Assembly (NCBI RefSeq): GCF_014694385.1
Contig: NZ_JAAOCA010000025.1
Location: 1-64,000, forward strand
Direction of reading: 5' to 3'
Length of the DNA stretch: 64,000 nt
Source: Pseudomonas typographi
GTDB lineage: Bacteria; Pseudomonadota; Gammaproteobacteria; Pseudomonadales; Pseudomonadaceae
The notes below the pieces were generated by a model. The model had not been told where the DNA came from and did no database searches. It saw only the letters and a list, made by a program, of their open reading frames with translations. Made by a program: the position numbers and the translations under genes. The stretch's first letter is position 1. The number at the start of each line of letters is the position of its first letter. Positions 51,878-60,941 of the stretch are shown here, in pieces.

Positions 51878-53389
51878 ATGCCAGTCGCCATACCGAACTC
51901 CGTGGACACCTGGGTCAAAGCGTTAGCCGATGTGCGCCTGCCGGTTCCCACCCACAGCCATGACCGGGTCTCGGCGTACCTCAACGACAGTAGCCGTTCG
52001 CTGCGCGAAATCGCCGAGTGCATGCAGCAAAGCCCGGCACTGGTGCTCAATGTAATCCGCGAAGCCAATGCCCACGCCAACAGCGCGCTGATCGAGCCCG
52101 CCGAGAGCCTGGAAGTGGCCATCACCCGCATGGGCCTGCAACGCACTGGCGAATTGCTCAAGCGCTTGCCGGCGATGCCCTCGGCAGAAATCCCGCAGGC
52201 GCTGCGCCAGCTGCAACTGGTTAGCCAGCACGCCAGCCAACTGGCCAATGGCTTGTTCGCGGCGCGGTTGGCGCGGCTGTGGCAAGAAGTACACTGGGGC
52301 GCGTTGCTGTTTCTGGCGCCGCTGTGGCCGATTGCCCTGACCCAGCCGGGCTTGATCGAAGACTGGGAGTTGCGCGTGGTACGCCGCGGCGAACCCGCCG
52401 TTAACGTGGAGCGGGCGTTATTCGGCGTGCCGCTGCTCGACATATGCCAGGCCTTGGCCGAGCGCTGGCGCTTGCCGCTCTGGGTGCTGCAGGGCTACCG
52501 GTCGCTGGGGGCCGAGCGCCGCTCGCTGGCCAGGGTAATGCTGATCGCCCGCGACTTCGGCGACCCACTGCGCCAACAACAGCGGCTAGATGCAGAGCCG
52601 GCGCTACGCCGCTTCGCCAACCAGCCGGCCATTAGCATCCTCCTGGCCAATGGCCTGGCCCTGGCGGCACAGCAAGGCTGGGCCACCCACCATGCGCTGC
52701 GCTGGGAATACCTGATCGCGCTGTACACGCAAATGCCATTGGGCGATGTTCAACAGCAGGTGCACCAAGAGTCGGTACACAGCGCGCGGCAGGTGGCCCA
52801 ACCGGACCTCTGGCACCCGGCAACCGCGCTGATCTGGCCGTGGCATGAACGCCGCCCACTGCAACCGGCCCCACCCCCTTCGGCCGAGGCCCTGGTGCAA
52901 TGGCGCAGGAACTGCACCGACCTATTGGCAGAGCCCAGCCCGTTCAACAATGCCATGCACCTGGCCACCACGGCGCGGGATGCACTGGTGGCCTGCGGCA
53001 TGCAGCGGGTGTTGCTGCTGATGCCCGATAAAAGCCAAACCGTGCTGCTGGTACAGCAACTGGCCGGGTTGCCCAAACCGGCGGCGCAGCTCAGCTTCGC
53101 CCTGGACCAAGGCGCCGTGTTGAAGCGCTTGGCCCAAGAGCCGGGGCAGATACGCGTTACACCGGCCAACAGCGGGCAATTTTCCCACTTGATCCCGGCC
53201 AGCCTGCGCGTGCTGTTTCGCGGCGAACACCTGCTATTGCGCTCGCTGGCCAGCCATGGCCGGGTGGCGATGCTGGTGGTCGCCGACCAAGGTGGCGGGC
53301 CGTTGTCCGACATTACTGTGCAAGCCTTCGGTAAAACCGCGCAATGCATCGAAAAGGCGCTGGCCGCCTTCAGCAATCGCAACAAATGA
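51878..53389 (+). CDS. HDOD-domain protein
   Basis: A 503-residue protein with an HDOD domain (an HD-related signalling domain lacking metal ligands) at about residues 10-230, including SLREIAECMQQSPALVLNVIREAN and the ITRMGLQRTGELLKRLP region. The C-terminal half (about 330-500) has a GAF-like flavour (DALVACGMQRVLLLMPDKSQTV) without a clear motif. HDOD proteins often act in cyclic-di-GMP, stress or motility signalling, but no partner is visible. The ATG at 51878 is preferred over a GTG at 51845; a -10 box TATAGT lies at about 51831. Confidence 0.78.
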   Translation: MPVAIPNSVDTWVKALADVRLPVPTHSHDRVSAYLNDSSRSLREIAECMQQSPALVLNVIREANAHANSALIEPAESLEVAITRMGLQRTGELLKRLPAMPSAEIPQALRQLQLVSQHASQLANGLFAARLARLWQEVHWGALLFLAPLWPIALTQPGLIEDWELRVVRRGEPAVNVERALFGVPLLDICQALAERWRLPLWVLQGYRSLGAERRSLARVMLIARDFGDPLRQQQRLDAEPALRRFANQPAISILLANGLALAAQQGWATHHALRWEYLIALYTQMPLGDVQQQVHQESVHSARQVAQPDLWHPATALIWPWHERRPLQPAPPPSAEALVQWRRNCTDLLAEPSPFNNAMHLATTARDALVACGMQRVLLLMPDKSQTVLLVQQLAGLPKPAAQLSFALDQGAVLKRLAQEPGQIRVTPANSGQFSHLIPASLRVLFRGEHLLLRSLASHGRVAMLVVADQGGGPLSDITVQAFGKTAQCIEKALAAFSNRNK

Positions 53390-53434
53390 GCCTTGCGTTA
53401 CAATCGCACCTTTTCTTGCACAAGGTGAGCCCAC

Positions 53435-54250
53435 ATGCCTGATTTCTCCGGCCTGCCACTGGTCATCGAACCGGCAACGCTCAACGCCCGCCTCGGTTGC
53501 CCCGAGTTGGTCCTGGTCGACCTCACCAGCGCTGAACGCTACAGCGCTGGGCACATTCCCGGTGCACGGTTCGTCGACCCCAAGCGCACGCAACTCGGCC
53601 AACCACCGGCCCCGGGCCTGCTCCCGGGGCTGGATGCGCTTCAAGCGCTGTTCGGCGAATTGGGCCATCGCCCGGAAGCCGTCTACGTGGTCTATGACGA
53701 TGAAGGCGGTGGCTGGGCCGGGCGCTTCATCTGGCTACTCGACGTGATCGGCCATGGCAACTATCACTACCTCGACGGTGGCCTGCTGGCGTGGGAAGCC
53801 GACGGCCTGCCGCTGAGCCGCGAGGTACCCGCCCCGGCAGGCGGCCCGGTGGCCTTGGAGTTGCACGAAGGCCCCACGGCCAGCCTTGACTACCTGCTCA
53901 GCCGCCTGGGTGCCGACGACCTGGCCATCTGGGATGCCCGGGGCCCGTTGGAATACAGCGGCGAGAAAGTCGTGGCCGCGCGGGGCGGGCACATCCCTGG
54001 TGCCGTGAACTTCGAATGGACGGCTGGCATGGACCCTACCCGCCAGTTGCGCATCCGCCGAGACCTTGCCGCACGGCTGGCGGCGCTCGGCATCACCCCC
54101 GACAAGGAAGTGATCACCCACTGCCAAACCCACCACCGCTCGGGCTTCACCTACCTTGCCGCCAAAGCCCTCGGTTACCCACGGGTGAAGGCCTACGCCG
54201 GTTCTTGGGGCGAATGGGGCAACCGCGCCGACACGCCCATCGACGTTTAA
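53435..54250 (+). CDS. rhdA: Thiosulfate sulfurtransferase, RhdA-type rhodanese
   Basis: A 271-residue tandem rhodanese. The N-terminal inactive domain (about 8-130) and C-terminal catalytic domain (about 150-270) are both complete. The active-site loop around Cys230 reads HCQTHHRSG, the unusual loop known from Azotobacter vinelandii RhdA. It transfers sulfane sulfur from thiosulfate to thiophilic acceptors. AAGGTGAG precedes the ATG; psd follows after nine bases, so they are probably co-transcribed. Confidence 0.93.
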   Translation: MPDFSGLPLVIEPATLNARLGCPELVLVDLTSAERYSAGHIPGARFVDPKRTQLGQPPAPGLLPGLDALQALFGELGHRPEAVYVVYDDEGGGWAGRFIWLLDVIGHGNYHYLDGGLLAWEADGLPLSREVPAPAGGPVALELHEGPTASLDYLLSRLGADDLAIWDARGPLEYSGEKVVAARGGHIPGAVNFEWTAGMDPTRQLRIRRDLAARLAALGITPDKEVITHCQTHHRSGFTYLAAKALGYPRVKAYAGSWGEWGNRADTPIDV

Positions 54251-54259
54251 GGAATTTAC

Positions 54260-55138
54260 ATGAAAGATCGCTTGTTCATCCTTGCCCAATACCTGCTGCC
54301 GCACCATCTGATTTCGCGGCTGGCCGGTTGCCTGGCCGAATGCCGGGTGCGCTGGGTGAAAAACGCCTTCACCGGCTGGTTCGCCGGGCATTTTCGCGTC
54401 GACATGAGCGAAGCACAGGTCGAGGACATAACCGCCTATGAACACTTCAATGCGTTCTTCACCCGCGCTCTGAAGCCCGATGCGCGGCCCCTCGACCCCA
54501 CCCCTGGGGCTGTGCTGTGCCCGGCCGACGGTGCCATCAGCCAACTGGGGCCGATCGAACATGGCCGCGTCTTCCAGGCCAAAGGCCATAGCTTCAGCGT
54601 GCTGGAACTGCTCGGGGGCGATCCCGCGATCGCCGCGCCTTTCATGGGTGGCCAGTTCGCCACCGTGTACCTGTCGCCGCGTGACTACCACCGCGTGCAC
54701 ATGCCGCTGGCCGGTACCCTGCGCGAAATGATCTACGTGCCAGGGCGCATTTTCTCGGTCAACCAAACCACCGCCGAGGACGTGCCAGAGCTGTTCGCCC
54801 GTAACGAACGGGTGGTATGCCTGTTCGACACCGAGCGTGGGCCGATGGCCATGGTGCTGGTGGGCGCAATGATCGTGGCTTCAATCGAAACCGTATGGGC
54901 TGGGCGGGTGACCCCACCCAAGCGCGACCTCAAACGCTGGCGCTACGACGAAGCGGCACGCGGGCCGGTGCACCTGGAAAAAGGCGCGGAAATGGGCCGG
55001 TTCAAGCTAGGCTCAACGGTAATCGTGTTGTTCGGCCCCGGGCAGGTCCAATGGGGGCATCCGCTCGAAGCATTATCGCCGGTTAAAATGGGCCAGGGCT
55101 TGGGCCTGCCCGCCGCCGGCAAAGCGCCGCTCGTTTGA
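54260..55138 (+). CDS. psd: Phosphatidylserine decarboxylase proenzyme
   Basis: A 292-residue membrane-associated enzyme that makes phosphatidylethanolamine. The self-cleavage motif LGST lies at residues 250-253, where Ser252 becomes the pyruvoyl prosthetic group of the alpha chain. Asp90 (CPADGAIS) and His147 (DYHRVHMP) are the usual catalytic partners. It follows the rhodanese closely. Confidence 0.96.
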   Translation: MKDRLFILAQYLLPHHLISRLAGCLAECRVRWVKNAFTGWFAGHFRVDMSEAQVEDITAYEHFNAFFTRALKPDARPLDPTPGAVLCPADGAISQLGPIEHGRVFQAKGHSFSVLELLGGDPAIAAPFMGGQFATVYLSPRDYHRVHMPLAGTLREMIYVPGRIFSVNQTTAEDVPELFARNERVVCLFDTERGPMAMVLVGAMIVASIETVWAGRVTPPKRDLKRWRYDEAARGPVHLEKGAEMGRFKLGSTVIVLFGPGQVQWGHPLEALSPVKMGQGLGLPAAGKAPLV

Positions 55139-55242
55139 ACAATTGCTGCTACAGTCGGGCAATACATAAATGGCATTTTTGCTGCCGAACGACGGTCAAA
55201 GTTTCAGTGCTCCGTTAAAAGAATCAGGAACCCCGACTGCAG

Positions 55243-57018
55243 ATGCCTCGCCCCAGACCTCACCTGTTGTTGCGCGCCCCTACGCCGTCGCAGAAGAGCC
55301 TGAGCTTTTGCGAAGCGCACCCGCGCGAGTTCAAGGCATGGATCGCTAGCCTGCCCAAAGCCAACATCGGCGAAATGGCACGGTTGCTGTATCAGGGGCT
55401 GACCGAGCTCAACCAATTGGTGACCAGCAGCGAGGTACGCCTGCAGCTACTGGAGCTGCTACGCCCAGAGGTATATTACGTTTGCCGGCATTTGGAAAAA
55501 CACTTCCTGAACCAGGCGATCGTGCTCGACGAGCGCGCGCGAAAGGTGGCCAACCTTTGCCAGGCGCTGCAAAACCACTTGGCGGTGGGCTACAAGTACA
55601 TCGTGGTGCGCCTGGCCGAAACGTCTCCCGCGGAACGCTCGGCGGTGATGGCCATCGCCTTGCAGCGTGCCATCCATGCCCTTAACGGGCCCTTGGTACG
55701 CGCCGCGCTGCTCTACTGCCCGCCGCCGGAAGGGCTGTGGGTAGAGCTGCATCAGTTGTACTTGGTAGCCGCCGACCAAAAGGTACAACACACACCGGTT
55801 GCCGACGAACTGGCGCACCACATCAAGGCCCTGACCCCGGAACAGGCCTACCTGTGCGCATTGTTGCTGGGCTGTTCGCGTTGCAACCAGATGCGCCAGA
55901 ACTCCATCGGCCGCCTGGCCGAGGTGCTCGAGGCCTGGAGCCCATTGGCCCGCTTGCGGCCAGCGCTGGCCGAAAGCAGCCTGTTCGCGGTCGCCCCGGC
56001 CATCGATGGCCCGCCACGCTACAAGTCGCTGTTCCCCGAGCAACAATGGCCCACGCTAGTCGGCCTGGACACCCTGAGCGTATCGCAGGCGCTGCAGGCC
56101 TACGTCGCGCTGCCGCCGGCAGAGCGTAGCGCCTCGCGCCTGGTGGTGCCGCCGGCGTTCAGCCTCGACCTGCTGCAGCACCTGGCCGCGGCCTGGGGCA
56201 ACGTTTCGGAGCGCACGTTCGAACGCATGCCGGGCACCGGTAACCTCACTCTGTGCCTGGGCATGAGCGCGCTGCATTACTACCTCGCCGGCGAGCGCTC
56301 GTTCGGCGAAATGCTAAGCCGCCCGTCGGCCGGCCAGCAGGCCCAGTTCAGCCAGGGGCAAAGCTGGGCGCAGATCTACGAGGCGAGCCAACATCACATC
56401 GTGATGGAAGAAATCCAGTACCCGGCGCCCAGTACCGAACCCGGCGCAACCGCGGCCCAGGCGCCACAGCACCAGGAATACCCCAGCTACAGCCTGCAAA
56501 TCGTCAACCACAGCCCTGGGGGCTACTGCCTGGCCTGGCCACGAGAGGTGCCGGCACAGTTGCAGGCCGGTGAAATCGTTGGCATCCAGGACGTGCCCAG
56601 CCAAGGCTGGAGCGTGGCGGTAGTGCGCTGGATTCGCCAGGTACGCAGCGGTGGCACCCAAATCGGCATCGAACTGCTCGCGCCCCATGCCCAACCATGC
56701 GGGGTGCAACTGGTGCGCAGCGGCGAGCCGAGCAGCGAATACCTGCGCGGCCTGTTGCTGCCGGAAATCCGCGCCATCGATGTGCCGGCCACATTGGTGG
56801 CGCCGCGCCTGCCGTTCCAAGAGGGCCACCAAGTGCTCATCAACACGCAAGGCGATGAACGCCCGGCAAGCTTGGGCAAACGGGTTTCCGCCACCGGTAG
56901 CTTCAACCAGTTCGAATACCACACCGCCCACCAACCCGACGAGCCGCCGATCCTCCAGCCGGGCACCGAAGACGCCGCACCGGAGGAAAACTTCGACTCG
57001 CTGTGGCGCGATCTCTAA
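55243..57018 (+). CDS. Conserved protein with helical N-terminal region and PilZ-like C-terminal domain
   Basis: A 591-residue soluble protein. The first 380 residues are mostly helical with no motif that I recognise (KAWIASLPKANIGEMARLLYQGL is typical). Residues about 415-510 resemble a PilZ-like beta barrel: NHSPGGYCLAW fits the (D/N)xSxxG turn, and WIRQVRSGGTQIGIEL fits the last strand. The usual RxxxR c-di-GMP motif is not obvious. The tail is acidic. A similar gene lies after psd in other pseudomonads. A signalling or chaperone-like role is possible, but I do not know its function. Confidence 0.6.
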   Translation: MPRPRPHLLLRAPTPSQKSLSFCEAHPREFKAWIASLPKANIGEMARLLYQGLTELNQLVTSSEVRLQLLELLRPEVYYVCRHLEKHFLNQAIVLDERARKVANLCQALQNHLAVGYKYIVVRLAETSPAERSAVMAIALQRAIHALNGPLVRAALLYCPPPEGLWVELHQLYLVAADQKVQHTPVADELAHHIKALTPEQAYLCALLLGCSRCNQMRQNSIGRLAEVLEAWSPLARLRPALAESSLFAVAPAIDGPPRYKSLFPEQQWPTLVGLDTLSVSQALQAYVALPPAERSASRLVVPPAFSLDLLQHLAAAWGNVSERTFERMPGTGNLTLCLGMSALHYYLAGERSFGEMLSRPSAGQQAQFSQGQSWAQIYEASQHHIVMEEIQYPAPSTEPGATAAQAPQHQEYPSYSLQIVNHSPGGYCLAWPREVPAQLQAGEIVGIQDVPSQGWSVAVVRWIRQVRSGGTQIGIELLAPHAQPCGVQLVRSGEPSSEYLRGLLLPEIRAIDVPATLVAPRLPFQEGHQVLINTQGDERPASLGKRVSATGSFNQFEYHTAHQPDEPPILQPGTEDAAPEENFDSLWRDL

Positions 57019-57177
57019 ACCCCAGGGGCCGCCGCGCCGCGCACTCGCCGCGCTAGCTTGAAACGTGCGATGCGCAAGCTAGAGCCGTTGCTGGCCGTGG
57101 TGCGATGCCGCTCACGGAGCATCCGGGCGCTGGCCCAAGGCTTGCTCCGCCACTATCAGAAGCCTAAGCTAGCGGTC

Positions 57178-57201
57178 TGTGATGGCACTCGTCCATCACA
57201 G
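57178..57201. promoter_or_regulatory. Perfect inverted repeat before the RraA-like gene, candidate operator
   Basis: CTGTGATGG (57177-57185) and CCATCACAG (57193-57201) form a 9-bp perfect dyad with a 7-base spacer, 28 bp before the ATG at 57230. A second dyad, CTAGCTTG/CAAGCTAG, lies at 57053-57082. The first looks like a regulator-binding site or an mRNA hairpin; which regulator is unknown. Confidence 0.45.
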
Positions 57202-57229
57202 CCTCCTTCTGTTTCGTGAGGCTTTTCCC

Positions 57230-57925
57230 ATGTTTGACGTTACCTCTTCAGGCAAATGGCCCACCGGCTATTTGATCAACCCCAACCCTGAACCGCTTGA
57301 CCCGAAGTGGCTTAAGGAATTCAGCAGGATCCCTGCCGCGGCCGTGAGCGATTGCCTGGGCCGCAACGTAGGTGGCCTTGGCCTGAAGCCCTTTCACGGC
57401 AACACGCCCATGCTGGGCAACGCGCTGACCGTTCGGGTACGCCCCGGCGATAACTTGATGATCCTCAAGGCCATGCAGATGGCGCGCCCCGGTGACGTAC
57501 TGGTTATCGACGGCAGCGGCGACCTCACCCGCGCGGTATTCGGCGGCATCATGCGCGCGATGGCACTTAAGGCCGGCATCGTCGGCGTGGTGATCAACGG
57601 TGCGCTACGCGACCTCGATGAATGGCTTACCGGCGAACTGCCAGCCTATGCCCTGGGCGGCGTGCACCGTGGCCCCAGCACCGACGGTGCAGGCGAAATC
57701 AACGTGGCGATTTCTTGCGCGGGCATGCTGGTGCAGCCGGGCGACCTGATGATAGGTGACGGCGATGGCGTGGTGGCCGCGGCCCGCACCGAGCTGCCCG
57801 AATTGCTCAAGCGTTGCCACGACCTGTTGGCGCGTGAAAGGGCGACCCTCGAAGGTATCGCCAGCGGCACCCTGGACCCGCATCGTTTCGACGCCATCCT
57901 GCGCGCCAAGGGCTGCCCGGTCTAA
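57230..57925 (+). CDS. RraA-like protein, possible 4-hydroxy-4-methyl-2-oxoglutarate aldolase
   Basis: A 231-residue RraA/HMG-aldolase fold protein. The motifs AAVSDCLGRNVGGLGL, RPGDVLVIDGSGDLTRAVFGG and the Arg-Asp pair in NGALRDLDEW that binds metal-substrate in aldolases are present. The length is longer than RraA itself (about 160) and fits the HMG/oxaloacetate aldolase branch. GTGAGG precedes the ATG at 57230. Its substrate is uncertain because no ring-cleavage genes are near; the MFS gene follows in the same direction after a terminator. Confidence 0.8.
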   Translation: MFDVTSSGKWPTGYLINPNPEPLDPKWLKEFSRIPAAAVSDCLGRNVGGLGLKPFHGNTPMLGNALTVRVRPGDNLMILKAMQMARPGDVLVIDGSGDLTRAVFGGIMRAMALKAGIVGVVINGALRDLDEWLTGELPAYALGGVHRGPSTDGAGEINVAISCAGMLVQPGDLMIGDGDGVVAAARTELPELLKRCHDLLARERATLEGIASGTLDPHRFDAILRAKGCPV

Positions 57926-57944
57926 CCCTGCGCCCGCTCCCTCT

Positions 57945-57967
57945 TGCCCCGCCCTCCGGCGGGGGCA
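57945..57967 (+). terminator. Hairpin after the RraA-like gene
   Basis: TGCCCCGCC pairs with GGCGGGGGCA (one bulged G) around CTCC. No T-run follows, so it is a stable hairpin of uncertain termination strength. Confidence 0.45.
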
Positions 57968-58073
57968 GGGGCTTGCCCACGCTAAACGCGAAAACCGAAC
58001 CCTTTTTACGGTAAGCCAGTCGAAGGCAGCGTAAGCTTATATCGCCACCTCGACACAAGGCCGCGCCGTAGTC

Positions 58074-59474
58074 ATGTCTGATCGCCCTGTTCTGGACCCT
58101 GCCATCGCTCGCTGGCTGCCCTGGGTCATCGCCATCGCTTTTTTCATGCAGTCGCTGGATGCCACCATTCTCAACACCGCCCTGCCCGCCATGGCCGGCG
58201 ATTTGGCCGAGAACCCACTGCGCATGCAGTCGGTGGTGATTTCCTACATGCTCACCGTTGCCTTGCTGATGCCGGCCTCGGGTTGGATCGCCGACCGCTT
58301 CGGCACCAAGCAGGTGTTCGTCGCGGCGATTGGTTTGTTCACCTTCGGCTCGTTGCTCTGCGCCGTGTCCCCCAACCTCACGGTGCTGGTGTGTTCGCGC
58401 GTATTGCAAGGCTTCGGCGGCGCGCTGCTGGTGCCGGTGGGGCGGCTGGTGGTGCTGCGCGCCTACCCGCGCTCGGAGCTGGTGCGAATCTTAAGCTTCA
58501 TCACCGTGCCCGGCCTATTGGGCCCATTGATCGGCCCAACCCTGGGCGGCTGGATGGTCGAATACCTGAGCTGGCACTGGATTTTTTTGATCAACCTGCC
58601 GGTCGGTGCGCTTGGCTGCTGGGCGGTGAAGCGCGTGCTACCAGACCTTCGCGGCGAGCGTACGCCCTTCGATGGCCAGGGCTTCGCACTGTTCGGCGCG
58701 GCGATGGTGCTGATCACCATTGCGCTGGAAGGCTTAGGCGAGCTGCACCTGTCGCATTTGCGGGTAATCCTGCTGCTGTTTGCCGGCTTCGCCTGCCTGG
58801 CCGCTTACTGGCTGCGGGCCGTGCACGACCCCGACCCGCTGTTCAAGGCGTCGCTGTTCCGGACCCGAAGCTTTGCGGTGGGCATTCTCGGCAACCTCTT
58901 CGCCCGGCTGGGCAGCGGCGCGCTGCCCTTTTTGGTACCGCTGCTGCTGCAAGTTGCCCTAGGCCACAGCCCCGCCGAGGCCGGCATGAGCATGATACCC
59001 CTGGCTGCCTCGGCCATGGTGGCCAAGTCGCTGGCACGGCCGTTGATCGAGCGCTTGGGTTACCGCATGGTGCTCACCGGCAATACGCTGCTATTGGGCG
59101 TGTTGCTGGCCAGCATGGGCTTGGTCAGCGCCGATACCCCCTATTGGTTGCTATTGGTCCAACTCGGTATCCTCGGCGGGGTGAATTCCATTCAGTTCAC
59201 CGCCATGAACACCGTGACCCTGATCGACCTCGACGACGTAGAGGCCAGCAGCGGCAACAGTTTGCTCTCAGTGGTGGCGCAGTTGTCGATGAGCCTGGGG
59301 GTAGCCTGCGCCGGTGCCTTGCTCGGCGGCTTCACCTCGACCATGAGCGCCGACGGCGTGACCACCGTGCTCGGCGCGTTCCAGTTAACGTTCCTGAGCA
59401 TCGGCTTGATGGCGATGCTGGCCGCCACCATTTTCGTGCAACTGGACCGCGACGTGGGCCGCAAGAAAGCCTGA
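58074..59474 (+). CDS. DHA2-family MFS drug/proton antiporter (EmrB/MdtD-like)
   Basis: A 466-residue transporter with about 14 hydrophobic helices. The FFMQSLDATILNTALPAMA start, the motif A segment GWIADRFGTKQVF, motif C GPLIGPTLGGWM and the LNLPVG-like INLPVG match the DHA2 subfamily. No EmrA or TolC partner gene is adjacent. The substrate cannot be deduced; MdtD-type members export iron citrate or drugs. A -10-like TATATC lies about 35 bp upstream of the ATG. Confidence 0.87.
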   Translation: MSDRPVLDPAIARWLPWVIAIAFFMQSLDATILNTALPAMAGDLAENPLRMQSVVISYMLTVALLMPASGWIADRFGTKQVFVAAIGLFTFGSLLCAVSPNLTVLVCSRVLQGFGGALLVPVGRLVVLRAYPRSELVRILSFITVPGLLGPLIGPTLGGWMVEYLSWHWIFLINLPVGALGCWAVKRVLPDLRGERTPFDGQGFALFGAAMVLITIALEGLGELHLSHLRVILLLFAGFACLAAYWLRAVHDPDPLFKASLFRTRSFAVGILGNLFARLGSGALPFLVPLLLQVALGHSPAEAGMSMIPLAASAMVAKSLARPLIERLGYRMVLTGNTLLLGVLLASMGLVSADTPYWLLLVQLGILGGVNSIQFTAMNTVTLIDLDDVEASSGNSLLSVVAQLSMSLGVACAGALLGGFTSTMSADGVTTVLGAFQLTFLSIGLMAMLAATIFVQLDRDVGRKKA

Positions 59475-59561
59475 CCTGCGCAGCGCTGCGGCGATGGAAG
59501 GTTAGGGCGCGGCGGCCGGCGCTGCTAAACTGCGCGGCACTTTACCGCCCAGGGCCTTCCC

Positions 59562-60941
59562 GTGACGTCTACCGCTTTCAATTCCCTGCCGCTGCCCGCA
59601 GCGATGTTGGCCAACCTGGAAAGCCTCGGCTACCACGAGATGACGCCGATCCAGGCGCAAAGCCTGCCGGTGATTCTGCAGGGCCGCGACCTGATCGCCC
59701 AGGCCAAAACCGGCAGCGGCAAAACTGCCGCGTTCGGCATCGGCCTGCTCAAGGGCATCAACCCGCGCTATTTCGGCTGCCAGGCGTTGGTGCTATGCCC
59801 CACCCGGGAACTGGCCGACCAGGTGGCCAAGGAAATCCGCCGGCTGGCGCGCGGCGAAGACAACATCAAGGTACTCACCCTGTGTGGCGGCGTGGCCCTG
59901 GGCCCGCAAATCGCTTCGCTGGAGCACGGGGCGCACATCATCGTGGGCACCCCTGGGCGGCTGCAGCAGCACCTCGACAAACAAACCCTGAGCTTAAGCG
60001 GCCTGAACACCCTGGTGCTGGATGAAGCCGACCGCATGCTCGACATGGGCTTTTTCGATGCCATTGCCGCCGTGATCTCCCACACCCCGGCACGCCGGCA
60101 AACGTTGTTGTTCTCGGCCACCTACCCCAAGGGCATCGAGCAACTGGCCGGGCAATTCTTGCGCACACCGCAACAGGTGAAGGTCGAGGCGTTACACACC
60201 GACAGCCGCATCGAGCAGCGCTTCTACGAAATCGATGCCGAACAGCGGCTGCCCAGCGTGCTCAAGGTGTTGGGGCACTTTCGCCCGGTGGCGTGCGTGG
60301 CGTTTTGCTTTACCCGCCAGCAATGCCAGGAACTGGTCGAATTACTGACCGCCAAGGGTATCAGCGCCGCCGCGCTGCACGGCGACCTGGAGCAGCGCGA
60401 CCGCGACCAGGTACTGGCGGTGTTCGCCAACCGTTCGCTGTCGGTGCTGGTGGCCACCGATGTCGCCGCGCGCGGCCTGGATATCGACGGCCTGGACCTG
60501 GTGATCAACGTAGAGCTGGCGCGCGACCCAGAGATACACATCCACCGTATCGGCCGCACCGGCCGGGCCGGCGAGAGCGGCCAGGCGGTCAGCCTGGTGG
60601 CCCCCGCCGAAGCGCATCGCGCCCAGGCCATCGAGACCTTGCAAAAGGCCCCGCTCACCTGGTGCCCGCTCGATGCGCTCACGCACCGAGGCGATGGCCC
60701 GCTGGTGCCGCCGATGGCGACCTTGTGCATTGCCGCCGGGCGCAAAGACAAACTGCGCCCCGGTGACATCCTTGGCGCGCTGACCGGCGATGCCGGCATC
60801 CCCGCCGCGCAGGTGGGCAAAATTGCCCTTTTCGACTTCCAGGCTTTCGTTGCCGTTGAGCGCAGCCTTGCCAAGCAAGCCCTGGCGCGCCTGAACAGCG
60901 GCAAAATCAAAGGCCGCGCGCTGAAGGTACGGCTGCTGTGA
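59562..60941 (+). CDS. dbpA: DEAD-box ATP-dependent RNA helicase DbpA
   Basis: A 459-residue helicase activated by hairpin 92 of 23S rRNA during 50S assembly. Motifs Q (MTPIQAQSLP), I (AKTGSGKT), II (VLDEADRML), III (SAT), V (ATDVAARGLDI) and VI (HRIGRTGRAG) are intact. The C-terminal RNA-binding domain (about 385-459, with KDKLRPGDILGALTGDAGI) is diagnostic of DbpA. It starts at a GTG (59562). Its stop overlaps the GTG start of the next gene (GTGA). Confidence 0.95.
   Translation: MTSTAFNSLPLPAAMLANLESLGYHEMTPIQAQSLPVILQGRDLIAQAKTGSGKTAAFGIGLLKGINPRYFGCQALVLCPTRELADQVAKEIRRLARGEDNIKVLTLCGGVALGPQIASLEHGAHIIVGTPGRLQQHLDKQTLSLSGLNTLVLDEADRMLDMGFFDAIAAVISHTPARRQTLLFSATYPKGIEQLAGQFLRTPQQVKVEALHTDSRIEQRFYEIDAEQRLPSVLKVLGHFRPVACVAFCFTRQQCQELVELLTAKGISAAALHGDLEQRDRDQVLAVFANRSLSVLVATDVAARGLDIDGLDLVINVELARDPEIHIHRIGRTGRAGESGQAVSLVAPAEAHRAQAIETLQKAPLTWCPLDALTHRGDGPLVPPMATLCIAAGRKDKLRPGDILGALTGDAGIPAAQVGKIALFDFQAFVAVERSLAKQALARLNSGKIKGRALKVRLL

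Noticed and set aside
58283..60025. 580-residue plus-strand frame across the MFS gene and dbpA
   Set aside because: Alternate frame of two clear genes; basic low-complexity protein without a domain.
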